Below, piece by piece: positions 55,416 through 64,000 of a DNA stretch of 64,000 nucleotides. Below the pieces are notes generated by a model. It was not told the origin of the DNA. It saw only the letters and a program-made list of their open reading frames with translations, and did not search any database. Numbering within the stretch: the first letter of the stretch is position 1; the number at the start of each line of letters is the position of its first letter. The DNA comes from Draconibacterium sediminis (GTDB lineage: Bacteria; Bacteroidota; Bacteroidia; Bacteroidales; Prolixibacteraceae). A program made the position numbers and the translations under genes. The DNA lies in contig NZ_JRHC01000002.1 of the NCBI RefSeq assembly GCF_000949475.1, positions 310,001 to 374,000 on the forward strand. Direction: 5' to 3'.

Positions 55416-55934
55416 ATGGGATTGAAAGAAAAATATGCCTATCGAAAACTCCGGAAGCTGGTGGCTGCGCAGAAACGCACACCGGTAATTCCTAATCTTG
55501 CTTTACATTCGAAAGTGGGTGTGATTTGGCAACCATCGGAAAAACCGGCGGTGCAATACCTCCGCGATTATTTTAACAGGCATGGTGCTATTTTTCGCGA
55601 TTACTGCATTTTCGACAGCGATTCAAATCCGGCCGCCGAAGCCAATTCCTTAACCGTAAACGACCTCAACTGGTGGGGAATTCCGAAACCCGAAAAAGTA
55701 GGCGACTTTATCGAAATGGAACTTGATCTTCTGCTGTGTTTGGCTGCCGAAAAAAACTTTGCTGCCGATTATATAACAGCGTTATCACATGCTAAATTCA
55801 AAATTGGCAGTTCTGAAGCCGATGATTCCTACTTCGATCTGAATATTAAGATTGACCAAAATAAGGATGCAATGTTTCTGGCCGAACAACAAATTTTCTA
55901 TCTTGCGCAACTAAACAACAGAACAGATTCATGA
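55416..55934 (+). CDS. DUF6913 family protein
   Basis: A 172-aa soluble protein with a basic N-terminus (LKEKYAYRKLRKLVAAQKR) and the DUF6913 pattern LNWWGIPKPEKVGDFIEMEL near 86-105 followed by DLLLCLAAEKNFAADYITAL and AKFKIGSSEADDSYFDLNIK. It is confined to Bacteroidota and typically located beside dapA or ligA. Role unknown. Its stop overlaps the dapA start (ATGA), indicating translational coupling. Confidence 0.75.
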   Translation: MGLKEKYAYRKLRKLVAAQKRTPVIPNLALHSKVGVIWQPSEKPAVQYLRDYFNRHGAIFRDYCIFDSDSNPAAEANSLTVNDLNWWGIPKPEKVGDFIEMELDLLLCLAAEKNFAADYITALSHAKFKIGSSEADDSYFDLNIKIDQNKDAMFLAEQQIFYLAQLNNRTDS

Positions 55935-56812
55935 GTCGATATTTCAAAGGCGCAGGGGTAGCGCTAATTACTCCGTTTACAACAAACGATCAGGTTGATT
56001 ACAAAGCACTTGAAACGATAATTGATAACCAGGTAAAAGGTGACATGGACTATTTGGTAGCTCTTGGCACCACCGCAGAAACAGCCACTCTAAGCGCTGA
56101 TGAAAAAGCACAGGTGGTTGAACTTGTAAAAGAAAAAGCCAATGGTTTGCCGGTTGTGGTTGGAATGGGCGGAAACGACACCCGCACCATGTGCAACCAG
56201 ATTGATAACTTTAATTTTGAAGGCATCGACGGAATTTTAGTTGTTACACCCTACTACAACAAACCTTCGCAGGAAGGAATGTACCGCCATTATCTTGAAA
56301 TTGCCAAAGCAAGTCCGGTTCCGGTTATTCTTTACAATGTACCGTCGCGTACCGGTATAAATCTTGAAGCAACCACTGTTGGACGTTTAGCTGAAGCATC
56401 GGATAAAATTGTGGCCATCAAAGAAGCGTCGGGCGAGCACTCGCAAATGACTAAAATAGGGAAATATACACCCGATGATTTTACGGTTATTTCGGGCGAC
56501 GACCTGCTTGCCATTACCATTGCTGCCATTGGCGGACAAGGAGTAATTTCGGTGGCAGCAAACGCTTATCCCGAGAAAATCAGCAAAATTATGCATCTTG
56601 CTCTGAACAATGACTTTGATGCAGCACGCAAAATTCATTTCGAACTAATTGAGATGTTCCAACTGCTGTTCCGCGAAGGTAATCCGGGAGGAATTAAAGC
56701 GCTTATGAATATTCAAGGCACCATTGAAAATATCCTTCGTTTACCGTTGTACAAAATCAGCGACGGACTTTACGACGAGATAAAACAGCGCCACGAACTG
56801 ATAATGCGTTAA
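55931..56812 (+). CDS. dapA: 4-hydroxy-tetrahydrodipicolinate synthase
   Basis: A 293-aa TIM-barrel aldolase of the lysine/diaminopimelate pathway, condensing pyruvate with aspartate semialdehyde. The motifs GTTAETATLSADE near 46-58, GGNDTRTM near 79-86, VTPYYNKPSQEGMYRHY near 104-120 (Tyr), YNVPSRTGINLE near 136-147 and IVAIKEASG near 161-169 with the Schiff-base lysine are all present. Coupled to the DUF6913 gene. Full length. Confidence 0.95.
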   Translation: MSRYFKGAGVALITPFTTNDQVDYKALETIIDNQVKGDMDYLVALGTTAETATLSADEKAQVVELVKEKANGLPVVVGMGGNDTRTMCNQIDNFNFEGIDGILVVTPYYNKPSQEGMYRHYLEIAKASPVPVILYNVPSRTGINLEATTVGRLAEASDKIVAIKEASGEHSQMTKIGKYTPDDFTVISGDDLLAITIAAIGGQGVISVAANAYPEKISKIMHLALNNDFDAARKIHFELIEMFQLLFREGNPGGIKALMNIQGTIENILRLPLYKISDGLYDEIKQRHELIMR

Positions 56813-56832
56813 CAGTTTTTAAGCTCACATTT

Positions 56833-56863
56833 TTGAATCCCCTCGTAATAAATGGTACTTTTG
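56833..56863 (+). promoter_or_regulatory. Bacteroidota-type promoter before the exported 181-aa protein
   Basis: TTG at 56833-56835 followed after 20 nt by TACTTTTG at 56856-56863, a full consensus match. Transcription would begin about 8 nt before the ATG at 56878, or about 17 nt before the second ATG at 56887. Confidence 0.7.
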
Positions 56864-56877
56864 TATAGCACTATATA

Positions 56878-57423
56878 ATGAAAGCTATGCGATCAGTTTT
56901 AATTGGATTTCTATTGTTCTTTGGCCTGCAGGCAGTTGCCCAGCAAGGTTTGCAAATGGATTTTGGCGAAGTTGATTCGAGCGAAGTCCTGTTGCATCGC
57001 CAGATTGAATATTACAACCTGATTAACGGCGGGCTTGATGGCAGTTACCTAATGGAGGAATTGCAACTTCCGGCTTTTGATATGAACCGGTTTTACCAAA
57101 GTCGCTATACTTTAGCGTTGGCTGCATTCCCTCAACTCAATTACACCGGTTTATCATTTCACGGATCTGATATTGTTTCACCCTACTATTACAACGCAGA
57201 AATGCTAAGTTCTGCGGCATTCGAATTGGGCGACAAATTTGTTATTGGCGGATACAGCTACGGGGCGAACTTCATTAATTCGGCGCCACTTCCCAATCAG
57301 AATTCGAGCTATTTTGATGCCTACGGCTCTACCATGTTTATGCAATACAAGGTTTCAAAGAAATTCAAAATCGAAACCAGCATCAGCATTCAGCAAAACC
57401 GAATTGGACCACCGGGATTTTAG
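56878..57423 (+). CDS. Exported protein of unknown function
   Basis: A 181-aa protein with signal peptide MKAMRSVLIGFLLFFGLQAVAQ (about 1-22). Its body alternates short aromatic strands (SRYTLALAAFPQLNYTGLSF near 96-115, FVIGGYSYGANFIN near 121-134, IETSISIQQNRIGPPGF at the end). This suggests a small barrel or OM-associated beta protein. A second ATG at 56887 is an alternative start given the close promoter. I do not recognise the family. It precedes the helicase-nuclease gene by 62 bp, which has its own promoter candidate. Confidence 0.65.
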   Translation: MKAMRSVLIGFLLFFGLQAVAQQGLQMDFGEVDSSEVLLHRQIEYYNLINGGLDGSYLMEELQLPAFDMNRFYQSRYTLALAAFPQLNYTGLSFHGSDIVSPYYYNAEMLSSAAFELGDKFVIGGYSYGANFINSAPLPNQNSSYFDAYGSTMFMQYKVSKKFKIETSISIQQNRIGPPGF

Positions 57424-57425
57424 CC

Positions 57426-57455
57426 TTGCGTCCTCCACTCAAAATCTTATCTTTA
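57426..57455 (+). promoter_or_regulatory. Candidate promoter for the RecB/AddA-like gene
   Basis: TTG at 57426-57428, 19 nt, then TATCTTTA at 57448-57455; the -7 box differs from consensus in the last base only. Confidence 0.45.
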
Positions 57456-57485
57456 AACACTGAACTTTAAACTCAGATCACATAC

Positions 57486-60400
57486 ATGCTTACAGTTTAC
57501 AAAGCTTCTGCCGGATCGGGAAAAACCTTTCAACTGGTTGTTGAATACCTGAAAATAATCCTGAGCAATCCGTACAACTACAAACACATTCTGGCAGTAA
57601 CTTTTACCAACAAGGCCACCAACGAAATGAAAAGCAGGATCCTTGAGCAACTGCATTTACTGGCCATCGAGAAAGATTCTCCCTACATCGAACCGCTTCA
57701 AAAAGACAATAATTACACCGAACAATTTATCCGCCAAAGGGCTAAAGAAGTGCTCAAAAATATTCTGCACGACTACAATCGTTTTTCAATAAATACGATC
57801 GATTCTTTTACGCAGAAAGTAATCAAATCCTTTAACCGCGAGCTGGGTATTTCGCCTAATTTTACGGTGGAACTCGACAACGACCTGCTTTTACAGGAAG
57901 CTTCCGACCGTTTGCTGGCCCGAATAAATGACGATAAAGACCTGTTAAAATGGTTGCGTGACTACAGTAAAGAAAAGATTGAAGCCAACCGTAGCCAGCG
58001 CATCGACGACGATATACAAAATCTGGGCAAAGAGCTTTTTAAAGAATCGTTCCAGGTGTTTTTCCCTGATGAAGGAGAATCGGTTTATAACCGCGAAAAC
58101 CTGAATGATTTTGGCAAAGAACTGCGCCAGATCATCCGTCAATTTGAAAAGGGAATAAAAGACAAAGCACAAACATTATTTAACGACATTTTTAGCAACG
58201 GATTTTCGGTTGATGATTTCTCGTATAAAAAATCGGGAGTTGCCGGCTACATTCAATCGCTTGCCAACGGCGAAATAAAAGAACCCGGATCGCGCGTTCT
58301 TACAGCTTGCGAAGACGTTGAAAAATGGTACTCAGCGAAACACAAACAAGCGGCTGAAATCCACAACATGGTTGATACAAAACTGCAACCGGGATTAATT
58401 TCGCTTGTTGAGTTTTACACGTCGAATAACATAAGGTACAACACTGCCCAGGCTGCGCTCCGACAGTTGAGAATGTTGGGAATTCTTAGCGACCTGAAGG
58501 AGGAAATAAAAAAAATTCAACAGGAAAAAGGTGCTTTGCAACTTTCCGATTCCAACCTGTTGCTGAGCAAAATTATCGGTCAGAGCGATTCGCCTTTTGT
58601 GTACGAAAAAATTGGCAACTACTATAAATATTTTATGCTCGATGAGTTTCAGGATACCTCGGGCCTGCAGTGGCAGAACTTTAGGCCGCTGCTTGAAAAC
58701 TCGCTGGCCGAAGGTAATGCCAACCTTATTGTGGGCGATGTAAAACAATCGATTTACCGCTGGCGTAACAGCGATTGGAGCATTTTGGCCGAGCAATTGG
58801 ATGCCCAGTTTTCGCCACAACAAAAACAGGATTTTACCCTAGAAAAAAACTGGCGAAGCGATAAAAACATCATCGCTTTTAACAACGCCATTTTTGGAGA
58901 ACTAAAAACAGCTTTTGAAGATTACCTGATCGGTTCGCTTGAAAACCGGGAGGCTTACATTCAAAAGTTCGATCATATTTATTCGTCGTACCAACAGGAA
59001 GCCGGAAAATCGAATGATGAAGCAACAGGTTTCACACAAATCAATTTCCTTCCGGAAGACGACTTTGAAGAAACGGCTACCGAACAATTGGTTGAGCAGG
59101 TAAAATACCTGCAGGATCAGGGAATTAAAGCCAAAGACATTGCCATTTTAATCCGTAAAAACAAAGAGGGCGGCCCAATTATCGAAGCCTTTTTAGCGGC
59201 TGCAAAACTCGATGAGAATAAAAACTATAACCTTTCGGTACTGTCAAACGAATCGTTGTTTTTACATGCCTCAAAAGCAGTTTTGGTTGTGATAAGTACC
59301 ATCGAGCTGTTGATCGATCCGGAAAATAAAATCACACAGGCTACCTTGTTACACTTGTGGCAAAGCTGGCTAAAACCCCGTTTAAAAACCATGAGTATTC
59401 CGGTTCATTCAAACAATGGGCAAAGTTTGCTTGATTTTAACGATTACAGCGACTGGCACCTTCAACCCGGTTTTGACGAAGAATTCAGTTCGGAATTAGC
59501 CGGTAAACTCGAGCAGGTAAAACGAAAGGTTTTGCTAACATCACTGGATGAAACAATCACGCATATTTGTTCGCTTTTTGGCTTGTTCAATTTCGAATCG
59601 GAATTGCCATTTCTGCAAACACTGATAGATAAAGCGGGCGAATTAAAAATATCCTTATCAAACGATTTGTCGAACCTGTTGTACTGGTGGAACGAAAAAG
59701 GTAGCAACACATCGGTAAATGTAAATGAAGAGGTAAGTTCGATTCGATTGATGACCGTTCACAAATCAAAAGGGCTGGAGTTTAAAGCAGTTCTGCTCCC
59801 CTACCTCGACTGGAAAACCAGCTGGAGTGGTACAACGGCACCTTTGCTTTGGTGCAAACCACAATCAGAACCGTTTAACAAATTTCCGTTACTACCGATC
59901 CAGGCCGGTAAACACATGGAAACATCAGAATTTGCACCCATGTATTTCGAGGAAAAAATGAATTACTACATCGACACGCTTAATTTGGTTTATGTGGCCT
60001 TTACGCGTGCCGCCACGGTGCTGATCGCCAATTGCCCCATGCCAAAAGAGAGTAAAAATAATTCAGGCTCGGGCAAACCAATTCATTATTTATTGCACAA
60101 AGCGCTGGCGAACCAAAGTAAGCAGGATGAATTTGCCGATTGTTTTAACGAAGAACAGGATCGTTTTGAATTCGGCAGAATTGCTAAACAGCCGCAGCAG
60201 GATGACGAGCAGAAAGCCATTCTGATCAAAAAATACAACTTTAACGACATTTCGGATAAAATTAGTTTGCGATTGAATGGCGAAGATTTTTTAATTGAGA
60301 ACGAGCATCAATACTCGGTTAAAAATACCGGGAAAATCATTCACGATATTTTATCTGAAATTGTTTTGGCCGACGATGCCAATGCTGCTTGTTTACAGGC

Positions 60401-60746
60401 GCTGCAAGATGGTAAAGTGTCGAAAACAGAGTTTGATGAAATTCAAACAAGCATACAAAACAACCTGCTGCTACCGGAGGTTAAAAAGTGGTTTGATGGC
60501 AGCTACGAAGTACTGAACGAACGCGACCTGCTTACTTCCGACAAACTGCTGCGACCCGACCGCATAATGTTCTCGGGCGACGAAGCGATTGTTGTTGATT
60601 ACAAAACCGGCGAACGACAAGACAAGTACCTGTACCAGGTTAAAGAGTATGCCAGAGTTTTACAAAACACCGGTTTCTCAAAAGTAAGTGGTTTTTTGTG
60701 GTATTTGCACACCAGTAAACTCGAGAAAGTCTGTGAGTTAGAATAA
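57486..60746 (+). CDS. UvrD/RecB-like helicase with C-terminal PD-(D/E)xK nuclease (AddA-like)
   Basis: A 1086-aa SF1A helicase-nuclease. Walker A is KASAGSGKT at 6-14, motif Ia includes VTFTNKATNEMK near 39-50, motif II is MLDEFQDTSGLQW near 384-396, QSIYRWRNSDW follows near 420-430, motif V/VI parts are MTVHKSKGLEFK near 757-768 and YVAFTRA near 837-843, and the C-terminal nuclease core is VVDYKTGE near 1037-1044. Such enzymes process double-strand breaks for recombination. In this phylum it often sits next to a second PD-(D/E)xK protein (AddB-like), which is not in this window. Confidence 0.9.
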   Translation: MLTVYKASAGSGKTFQLVVEYLKIILSNPYNYKHILAVTFTNKATNEMKSRILEQLHLLAIEKDSPYIEPLQKDNNYTEQFIRQRAKEVLKNILHDYNRFSINTIDSFTQKVIKSFNRELGISPNFTVELDNDLLLQEASDRLLARINDDKDLLKWLRDYSKEKIEANRSQRIDDDIQNLGKELFKESFQVFFPDEGESVYNRENLNDFGKELRQIIRQFEKGIKDKAQTLFNDIFSNGFSVDDFSYKKSGVAGYIQSLANGEIKEPGSRVLTACEDVEKWYSAKHKQAAEIHNMVDTKLQPGLISLVEFYTSNNIRYNTAQAALRQLRMLGILSDLKEEIKKIQQEKGALQLSDSNLLLSKIIGQSDSPFVYEKIGNYYKYFMLDEFQDTSGLQWQNFRPLLENSLAEGNANLIVGDVKQSIYRWRNSDWSILAEQLDAQFSPQQKQDFTLEKNWRSDKNIIAFNNAIFGELKTAFEDYLIGSLENREAYIQKFDHIYSSYQQEAGKSNDEATGFTQINFLPEDDFEETATEQLVEQVKYLQDQGIKAKDIAILIRKNKEGGPIIEAFLAAAKLDENKNYNLSVLSNESLFLHASKAVLVVISTIELLIDPENKITQATLLHLWQSWLKPRLKTMSIPVHSNNGQSLLDFNDYSDWHLQPGFDEEFSSELAGKLEQVKRKVLLTSLDETITHICSLFGLFNFESELPFLQTLIDKAGELKISLSNDLSNLLYWWNEKGSNTSVNVNEEVSSIRLMTVHKSKGLEFKAVLLPYLDWKTSWSGTTAPLLWCKPQSEPFNKFPLLPIQAGKHMETSEFAPMYFEEKMNYYIDTLNLVYVAFTRAATVLIANCPMPKESKNNSGSGKPIHYLLHKALANQSKQDEFADCFNEEQDRFEFGRIAKQPQQDDEQKAILIKKYNFNDISDKISLRLNGEDFLIENEHQYSVKNTGKIIHDILSEIVLADDANAACLQALQDGKVSKTEFDEIQTSIQNNLLLPEVKKWFDGSYEVLNERDLLTSDKLLRPDRIMFSGDEAIVVDYKTGERQDKYLYQVKEYARVLQNTGFSKVSGFLWYLHTSKLEKVCELE

Positions 60747-60758
60747 TAGCTATTTTCT

Positions 60759-60788
60759 TTGCTTAAACCGAACAATAAAATACTTTTT
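60759..60788 (+). promoter_or_regulatory. Candidate promoter for the Rieske lipoprotein gene
   Basis: TTG at 60759-60761, 19 nt, then TACTTTTT at 60781-60788, one base short of the TAnnTTTG consensus. Confidence 0.5.
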
Positions 60789-60823
60789 GGTGTTTATACT
60801 TTCAAACAACCTGTAAAACAGTT

Positions 60824-61252
60824 ATGAAAAGAAAAGAATTCATCAAAAAGTTTGCGTACGGTGGCAGCGTTCTATTAACCGCACCTGCAATTTTTAGTGC
60901 ATGCTCCAGTAGCGATGACGATTACGTACCAGAAGATCCGAATGTACCCGGTAATGACGTAACCATTGATCTAAGCAGTTCAACTTATGCGGATCTGGGA
61001 ACAGTTGGCGGTTTTGTATATGCAGGAAACATTATGATCTTCAGAACAAGCGAAAGTACCTACCTGGCTCTTTCAAAAATATGTACGCACCAGGGATGTA
61101 CAGTGGCCTATGTTCATGCTGATGGTGATGTTGTCTGCCCATGTCATTCATCGCGTTTTACAACCGGCGGAGCTGTAGTTAACGGACCGGCAACTGCAAG
61201 TTTAAAAACATACAGCGTGCAGAAAAACGGCAATATACTTACGATTAGTTAA
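60824..61252 (+). CDS. Rieske [2Fe-2S] lipoprotein
   Basis: A 142-aa exported protein. The N-terminal KRKEFIKKFAYGG is Tat-like but without a strict RR pair, and IFSAC (Cys27) forms a lipobox. A spacer of Asp/Pro residues leads to a small Rieske domain with both cluster-binding boxes: CTHQGC at 87-92 and CPCHSS at 105-110. It is a stand-alone periplasmic electron-transfer protein, as cytochrome-bc partner genes are absent. Convergent with the GH29 gene (7 bp). Confidence 0.9.
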   Translation: MKRKEFIKKFAYGGSVLLTAPAIFSACSSSDDDYVPEDPNVPGNDVTIDLSSSTYADLGTVGGFVYAGNIMIFRTSESTYLALSKICTHQGCTVAYVHADGDVVCPCHSSRFTTGGAVVNGPATASLKTYSVQKNGNILTIS

Positions 61253-61259
61253 AACGTTT

Positions 61260-62585
61260 TTAGTTACTCTCAATCACTTGTCCCTGCTCGCGGTAAAGGT
61301 CAACTTTTCCGTCGAGTAGAACGGCGATTACCGTAACCTGCTCATCAAGCACTTTTTCGGGTACATCAATGTATACAATTCCCGGAACAGCGCTCCAGTA
61401 TTGTTTCATTTTCACATCCCAGTTTAACTTGGTTCCATTACCAACTACCCACATCCGGTTAATCTTATTTTTTATTCCTTTCAACACCAGCGAACCGTTT
61501 GGTTTGTGTGGCACAAATAAATAAAGAATATCTCCGGTTTTGTTCAATGCAGTTGGTCCGTAATAATGTTCGTATGGAATTCCGGCCTGCGTTCCGTAAA
61601 TGGCTTCAGCATGTTTGTTCGTCCAGCGGCCCAGTTCTTTTAAAATCTTAACCTGTTCTTCAGGAATTGAGCCATCTGCTTTCGGACCAATATCAAGCAG
61701 TAAATTCCCTCCTTTATTGATACAATCCACCAGAATGCGAATAACCTGGTTGGGCGTTTTATAATTGTGATCGTTGTGCTGATAACCCCAGCTGTCGTTC
61801 ATGGTCATACACAGCTCCCAATACGGTGCATCGGGGCGAGTTACTGGCAGTCCCTGCTCGGGTGTGGCATAATCGCCATAGCCCTGAATCCTGCTGTTCA
61901 GAATCACATCTTTATTCCATTTCCGTAAAGATTCGCTTAACTCCTTTGCTTTCCACTTTTCTGCTGATTGCTCCCAGTCGCCGTCAAACCAGTACAAATC
62001 GGGTTTAAATTGTTTCGACAATTCTTCCAACTGGCAAAAGTTAAAGTCGACAAAATTTGCCCAGCGAAGTGAGTCATTTTCGTAACGTTTAATTTTTCGT
62101 GTTTTGTTCGGATAATCAGGATGCGACCAGTCGAGCAACGAATAGTACAAACCAACTTTCAAATCATTTTTGCGCAATGCTTTAACAAAAGGGGCCACCA
62201 GATCTTTTCCCGCAGGCGTTTTATCAACCACATTTAAATCGTTGCATTTGGTATCCCAAAGTGCCACGCCATCATGATGTTTTGTAGTAAGCACAGCATA
62301 TTGGGCTCCACTTCCGGCAATCAGTTCAGCCCATTGTTCAGGATTATATTTTTCGGCTGTGAATCCGGCCAGTTGATTCATGTAGTCGTCGTACGAAATA
62401 TAGTCGTTAAAAAACGACCAGCTTTCATCAATGCCGTTTACAGAATAAATACCCCAATGAATAAAAATACCCAGCTTAGCATCGCCAAACCACTGCATTC
62501 GTTTCTGAGTTTCTTTACTAATTTCCTGTGCGTTTGCACCAAGTGACAAGATGATTGCCACTACCAAATATAAAACCTTTCGCAT
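61260..62585 (-). CDS. GH29 family alpha-L-fucosidase, secreted
   Basis: A 441-aa glycoside hydrolase with signal peptide to about residue 19 (LGANAQ). Landmarks of GH29: GIFIHWGIYSV at 39-49, TTKHHDGVALW at 100-110 and DLYWFDGDW at 196-204 with Asp201 as nucleophile. It ends soon after the TIM barrel with a short beta domain. It releases L-fucose (or a related sugar) from glycans such as fucoidan or plant/host glycans. Neighbours do not form a polysaccharide utilisation locus (no SusC/D). Confidence 0.9.
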   Translation of the reverse strand: MRKVLYLVVAIILSLGANAQEISKETQKRMQWFGDAKLGIFIHWGIYSVNGIDESWSFFNDYISYDDYMNQLAGFTAEKYNPEQWAELIAGSGAQYAVLTTKHHDGVALWDTKCNDLNVVDKTPAGKDLVAPFVKALRKNDLKVGLYYSLLDWSHPDYPNKTRKIKRYENDSLRWANFVDFNFCQLEELSKQFKPDLYWFDGDWEQSAEKWKAKELSESLRKWNKDVILNSRIQGYGDYATPEQGLPVTRPDAPYWELCMTMNDSWGYQHNDHNYKTPNQVIRILVDCINKGGNLLLDIGPKADGSIPEEQVKILKELGRWTNKHAEAIYGTQAGIPYEHYYGPTALNKTGDILYLFVPHKPNGSLVLKGIKNKINRMWVVGNGTKLNWDVKMKQYWSAVPGIVYIDVPEKVLDEQVTVIAVLLDGKVDLYREQGQVIESN

Positions 62586-62648
62586 AAGATCTAATTCAAC
62601 AGTTAGTTCAGATGCAAACTTTGTAAAATATTTAAGAAGTAAATATGA

Positions 62649-62915
62649 TTATTCACAGGAATAGTGCATTTCTATTTCGTCCTCGACGTCCCAAACGCAC
62701 TCAAGGCCTTTCGGAAAGGTGACAAAATCACCTGCCCGAACTGTTGTTTGTTCAAACTCAGTTGCTATTATCGCTTCACCCTCGACAATATAACACATCT
62801 CTGTTTCCTCGTAATACCAATCCATTTTCTCTTCATCGAGCTTACGAACCGGCCAATCAAAAACTCCCTCTTCCTGTAATTCTTCTTCAGAATAGTTATC
62901 AACAGAAATTTTCAT
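62649..62915 (-). CDS. Small cupin-domain protein
   Basis: An 88-aa protein starting at ATG 62915 (MKISVDNYS); upstream in-frame ATG at 62921 and a longer extension are less likely because they add a hydrophobic stub. The cupin pattern is TEMCYIVEGEAIIATEF near 38-54 followed by VRAGDFVTFPKGLECVWDV near 58-76; histidine ligands are missing, so a metal site is doubtful. Related proteins (EutQ/DUF861-like cupins) have unclear roles. Confidence 0.7.
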   Translation of the reverse strand: MKISVDNYSEEELQEEGVFDWPVRKLDEEKMDWYYEETEMCYIVEGEAIIATEFEQTTVRAGDFVTFPKGLECVWDVEDEIEMHYSCE

Positions 62916-63025
62916 CTGCATTAAATTTAGTTGCACACAAATTACGAACAAAAATGATAATTATTTGCGATATTTTTCGATAAAAAATCACTCTAATTTG
63001 CTTTCAGTAAAAAATGAGTTCTATT

Positions 63026-63042
63026 GTAATTATATTAATTAC
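63026..63042. promoter_or_regulatory. AT-rich inverted repeat in the cupin/phosphoesterase spacer
   Basis: GTAATTATATTAATTAC has 7-bp complementary arms around TAT. It lies between divergent genes (cupin on minus, phosphoesterase on plus) and could be an operator, although AT-rich sequence makes chance plausible. Confidence 0.3.
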
Positions 63043-63186
63043 GATAAGGGTGTGATAATCCAAAGCAGTATATTTCATAACAAGTTCTGCCAAAAAATGA
63101 ATCTCCGGTTAAAGATTATTTAAATTATAATCAACATTTCTTTTCACTAATTCTCTTAAATTCACAGTATAATTAAAAACAACAAA

Positions 63187-64000
63187 ATGAAACAGCTAAT
63201 CTATTTATCATTCAGCTTATTTCTGCTTTTTAGTTGCACACCAACTTCCAACCAGCAAGCAGATTCTGCAACAGATGACTTCTCTTTTGTATTTATGACT
63301 GATATTCATATTACGCCAGAACGTAATGCAACAGAAGGTTTTAGCCAGGCTATTGATACGATAAACAGTCTAACACCGGATTTTGTATTAACAGGAGGCG
63401 ACAACATAATGGATGCGCTTGGGCAGACATATGAGGCCAGCGACAGCCTTTACAAGCTATACGAAAATACGGTAGCAAAAGTGAAAGCTCCGGTTTATAA
63501 CACCATGGGAAATCATGAAGTTTTCGGGTTATACGAAAATAGCGGCGTTTCTCCGTCGCATGAAGAATACGGCAAACAGCTTTACCAAAACCGACTGGCC
63601 AAGCGTTATTACTCATTCGATTATAAAAACTGGCATTTTGTGGTTCTCGATGGGATTGGATTTACAAACGACAGACATTACTACGGACATGTTGACGAAG
63701 AACAACTGGAGTGGCTAAAAAATGATCTGAAAACAGCAGGAGACAAACCAATAGCCGTAAGTATTCATATTCCTTTGTTAAGTATAGGATCGCAGATTAT
63801 GCAAGGCCCTACAGAGGGGATGTCGGAGGGCTCGATTGTTACCAATGCGAACCAGGTTAGGGAGATACTCGAACAACACAATACAAAACTGGTTTTACAG
63901 GGACATTTGCATTTCCTCGAAGATATTGAATACAATGGGATTCATTACATTACCGGGGGAGCTGTTTCTTCGCAGTGGTGGCAAGGCCAACGATTTGGCA
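63187..64000 (+). CDS. Calcineurin-like metallophosphoesterase lipoprotein, cut by the window edge
   Basis: An incomplete gene running to the right edge (271 codons visible). MKQLIYLSFSLFLLFSC gives a lipobox with Cys17. The phosphoesterase motifs follow in order: TDIHIT (Asp39, His41), TGGDN with Asp72, GNHE at 108-111, SIHIPL near 197-202 and GHLH near 238-241. The set suggests an exported dinuclear-metal phosphoesterase of the purple acid phosphatase / ICC-like kind. Its substrate is not known. Confidence 0.88.
   Translation, partial: MKQLIYLSFSLFLLFSCTPTSNQQADSATDDFSFVFMTDIHITPERNATEGFSQAIDTINSLTPDFVLTGGDNIMDALGQTYEASDSLYKLYENTVAKVKAPVYNTMGNHEVFGLYENSGVSPSHEEYGKQLYQNRLAKRYYSFDYKNWHFVVLDGIGFTNDRHYYGHVDEEQLEWLKNDLKTAGDKPIAVSIHIPLLSIGSQIMQGPTEGMSEGSIVTNANQVREILEQHNTKLVLQGHLHFLEDIEYNGIHYITGGAVSSQWWQGQRFG

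Overview
The window is about 64 kb of chromosome from a Bacteroidota bacterium, most likely an environmental Marinilabiliales/Prolixibacteraceae-type organism (inference). Pointers are Bacteroidota-type promoters (TTG, 19-21 nt, TAnnTTTG) ahead of several genes, few Shine-Dalgarno sites, many outer-membrane barrel and SusC/TonB-type proteins, carbohydrate-active lipoproteins (DUF1080, CE15, GH29), and families largely confined to this phylum (DUF6913, GGGtGRT, DUF5908). No tRNA, rRNA, CRISPR array, transposase or integrase gene was seen.

Layout. 1-3.6 kb: an alpha-oxoamine synthase (serine palmitoyltransferase type) facing two glycan-degradation genes. 3.7-26.7 kb: one uninterrupted minus-strand operon of 16 genes encoding a complete extracellular contractile injection system (eCIS). 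From first to last gene it encodes: DUF4255 tail-terminator, unknown 291-aa protein, one very long sheath, two tube proteins, DUF5908, LysM baseplate protein, VgrG spike, PAAR tip, gp25, two long baseplate proteins, a 1421-aa PKD/Ig protein in the fibre position, tape measure, a DUF4157 protein with a calpain-like cysteine protease domain (the probable cargo toxin), and an AAA+ ATPase. No T6SS membrane-complex gene (TssJ/L/M) or ClpV is present, so this is read as an eCIS and not a T6SS or prophage.

27-35 kb: housekeeping and small systems: a PBP4-type DD-peptidase, CrcB fluoride channel with a nearby DUF190 protein, an SDR, a NifU-like/GGGtGRT pair followed by a C_GCAxxG_C_C protein, and enolase. 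35-44 kb: Mut7-C RNase-domain protein, two outer-membrane barrel proteins, and a four-gene lipid-type set (CdsA-like, polyprenol/DAG-kinase-like, male-sterility-type reductase, CDP-alcohol phosphotransferase) behind a TauE/SafE permease. 44-47 kb: a TonB receptor carrying the CxxxM...HxM copper-site pattern of OprC, with a Cys-rich small protein and a 20-bp palindrome in front of it. 47-52 kb: UDP-xylose synthesis (ugd, uxs), topoisomerase III and a redoxin. 52-61 kb: ligA, a DUF922-like protein, DUF6913, dapA, an exported protein, a RecB/AddA-like helicase-nuclease and a Rieske lipoprotein. 61-64 kb: GH29 fucosidase, a cupin and a metallophosphoesterase cut by the right edge.

The most notable content is the eCIS with its calpain-like cargo. 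The putative lipid-modification set, the OprC-like copper locus with its palindrome, and a four-copy 20-bp repeat array upstream of the Mut7-C gene also deserve a look. All functional assignments rest on reading motifs and context by eye; no database search was run.
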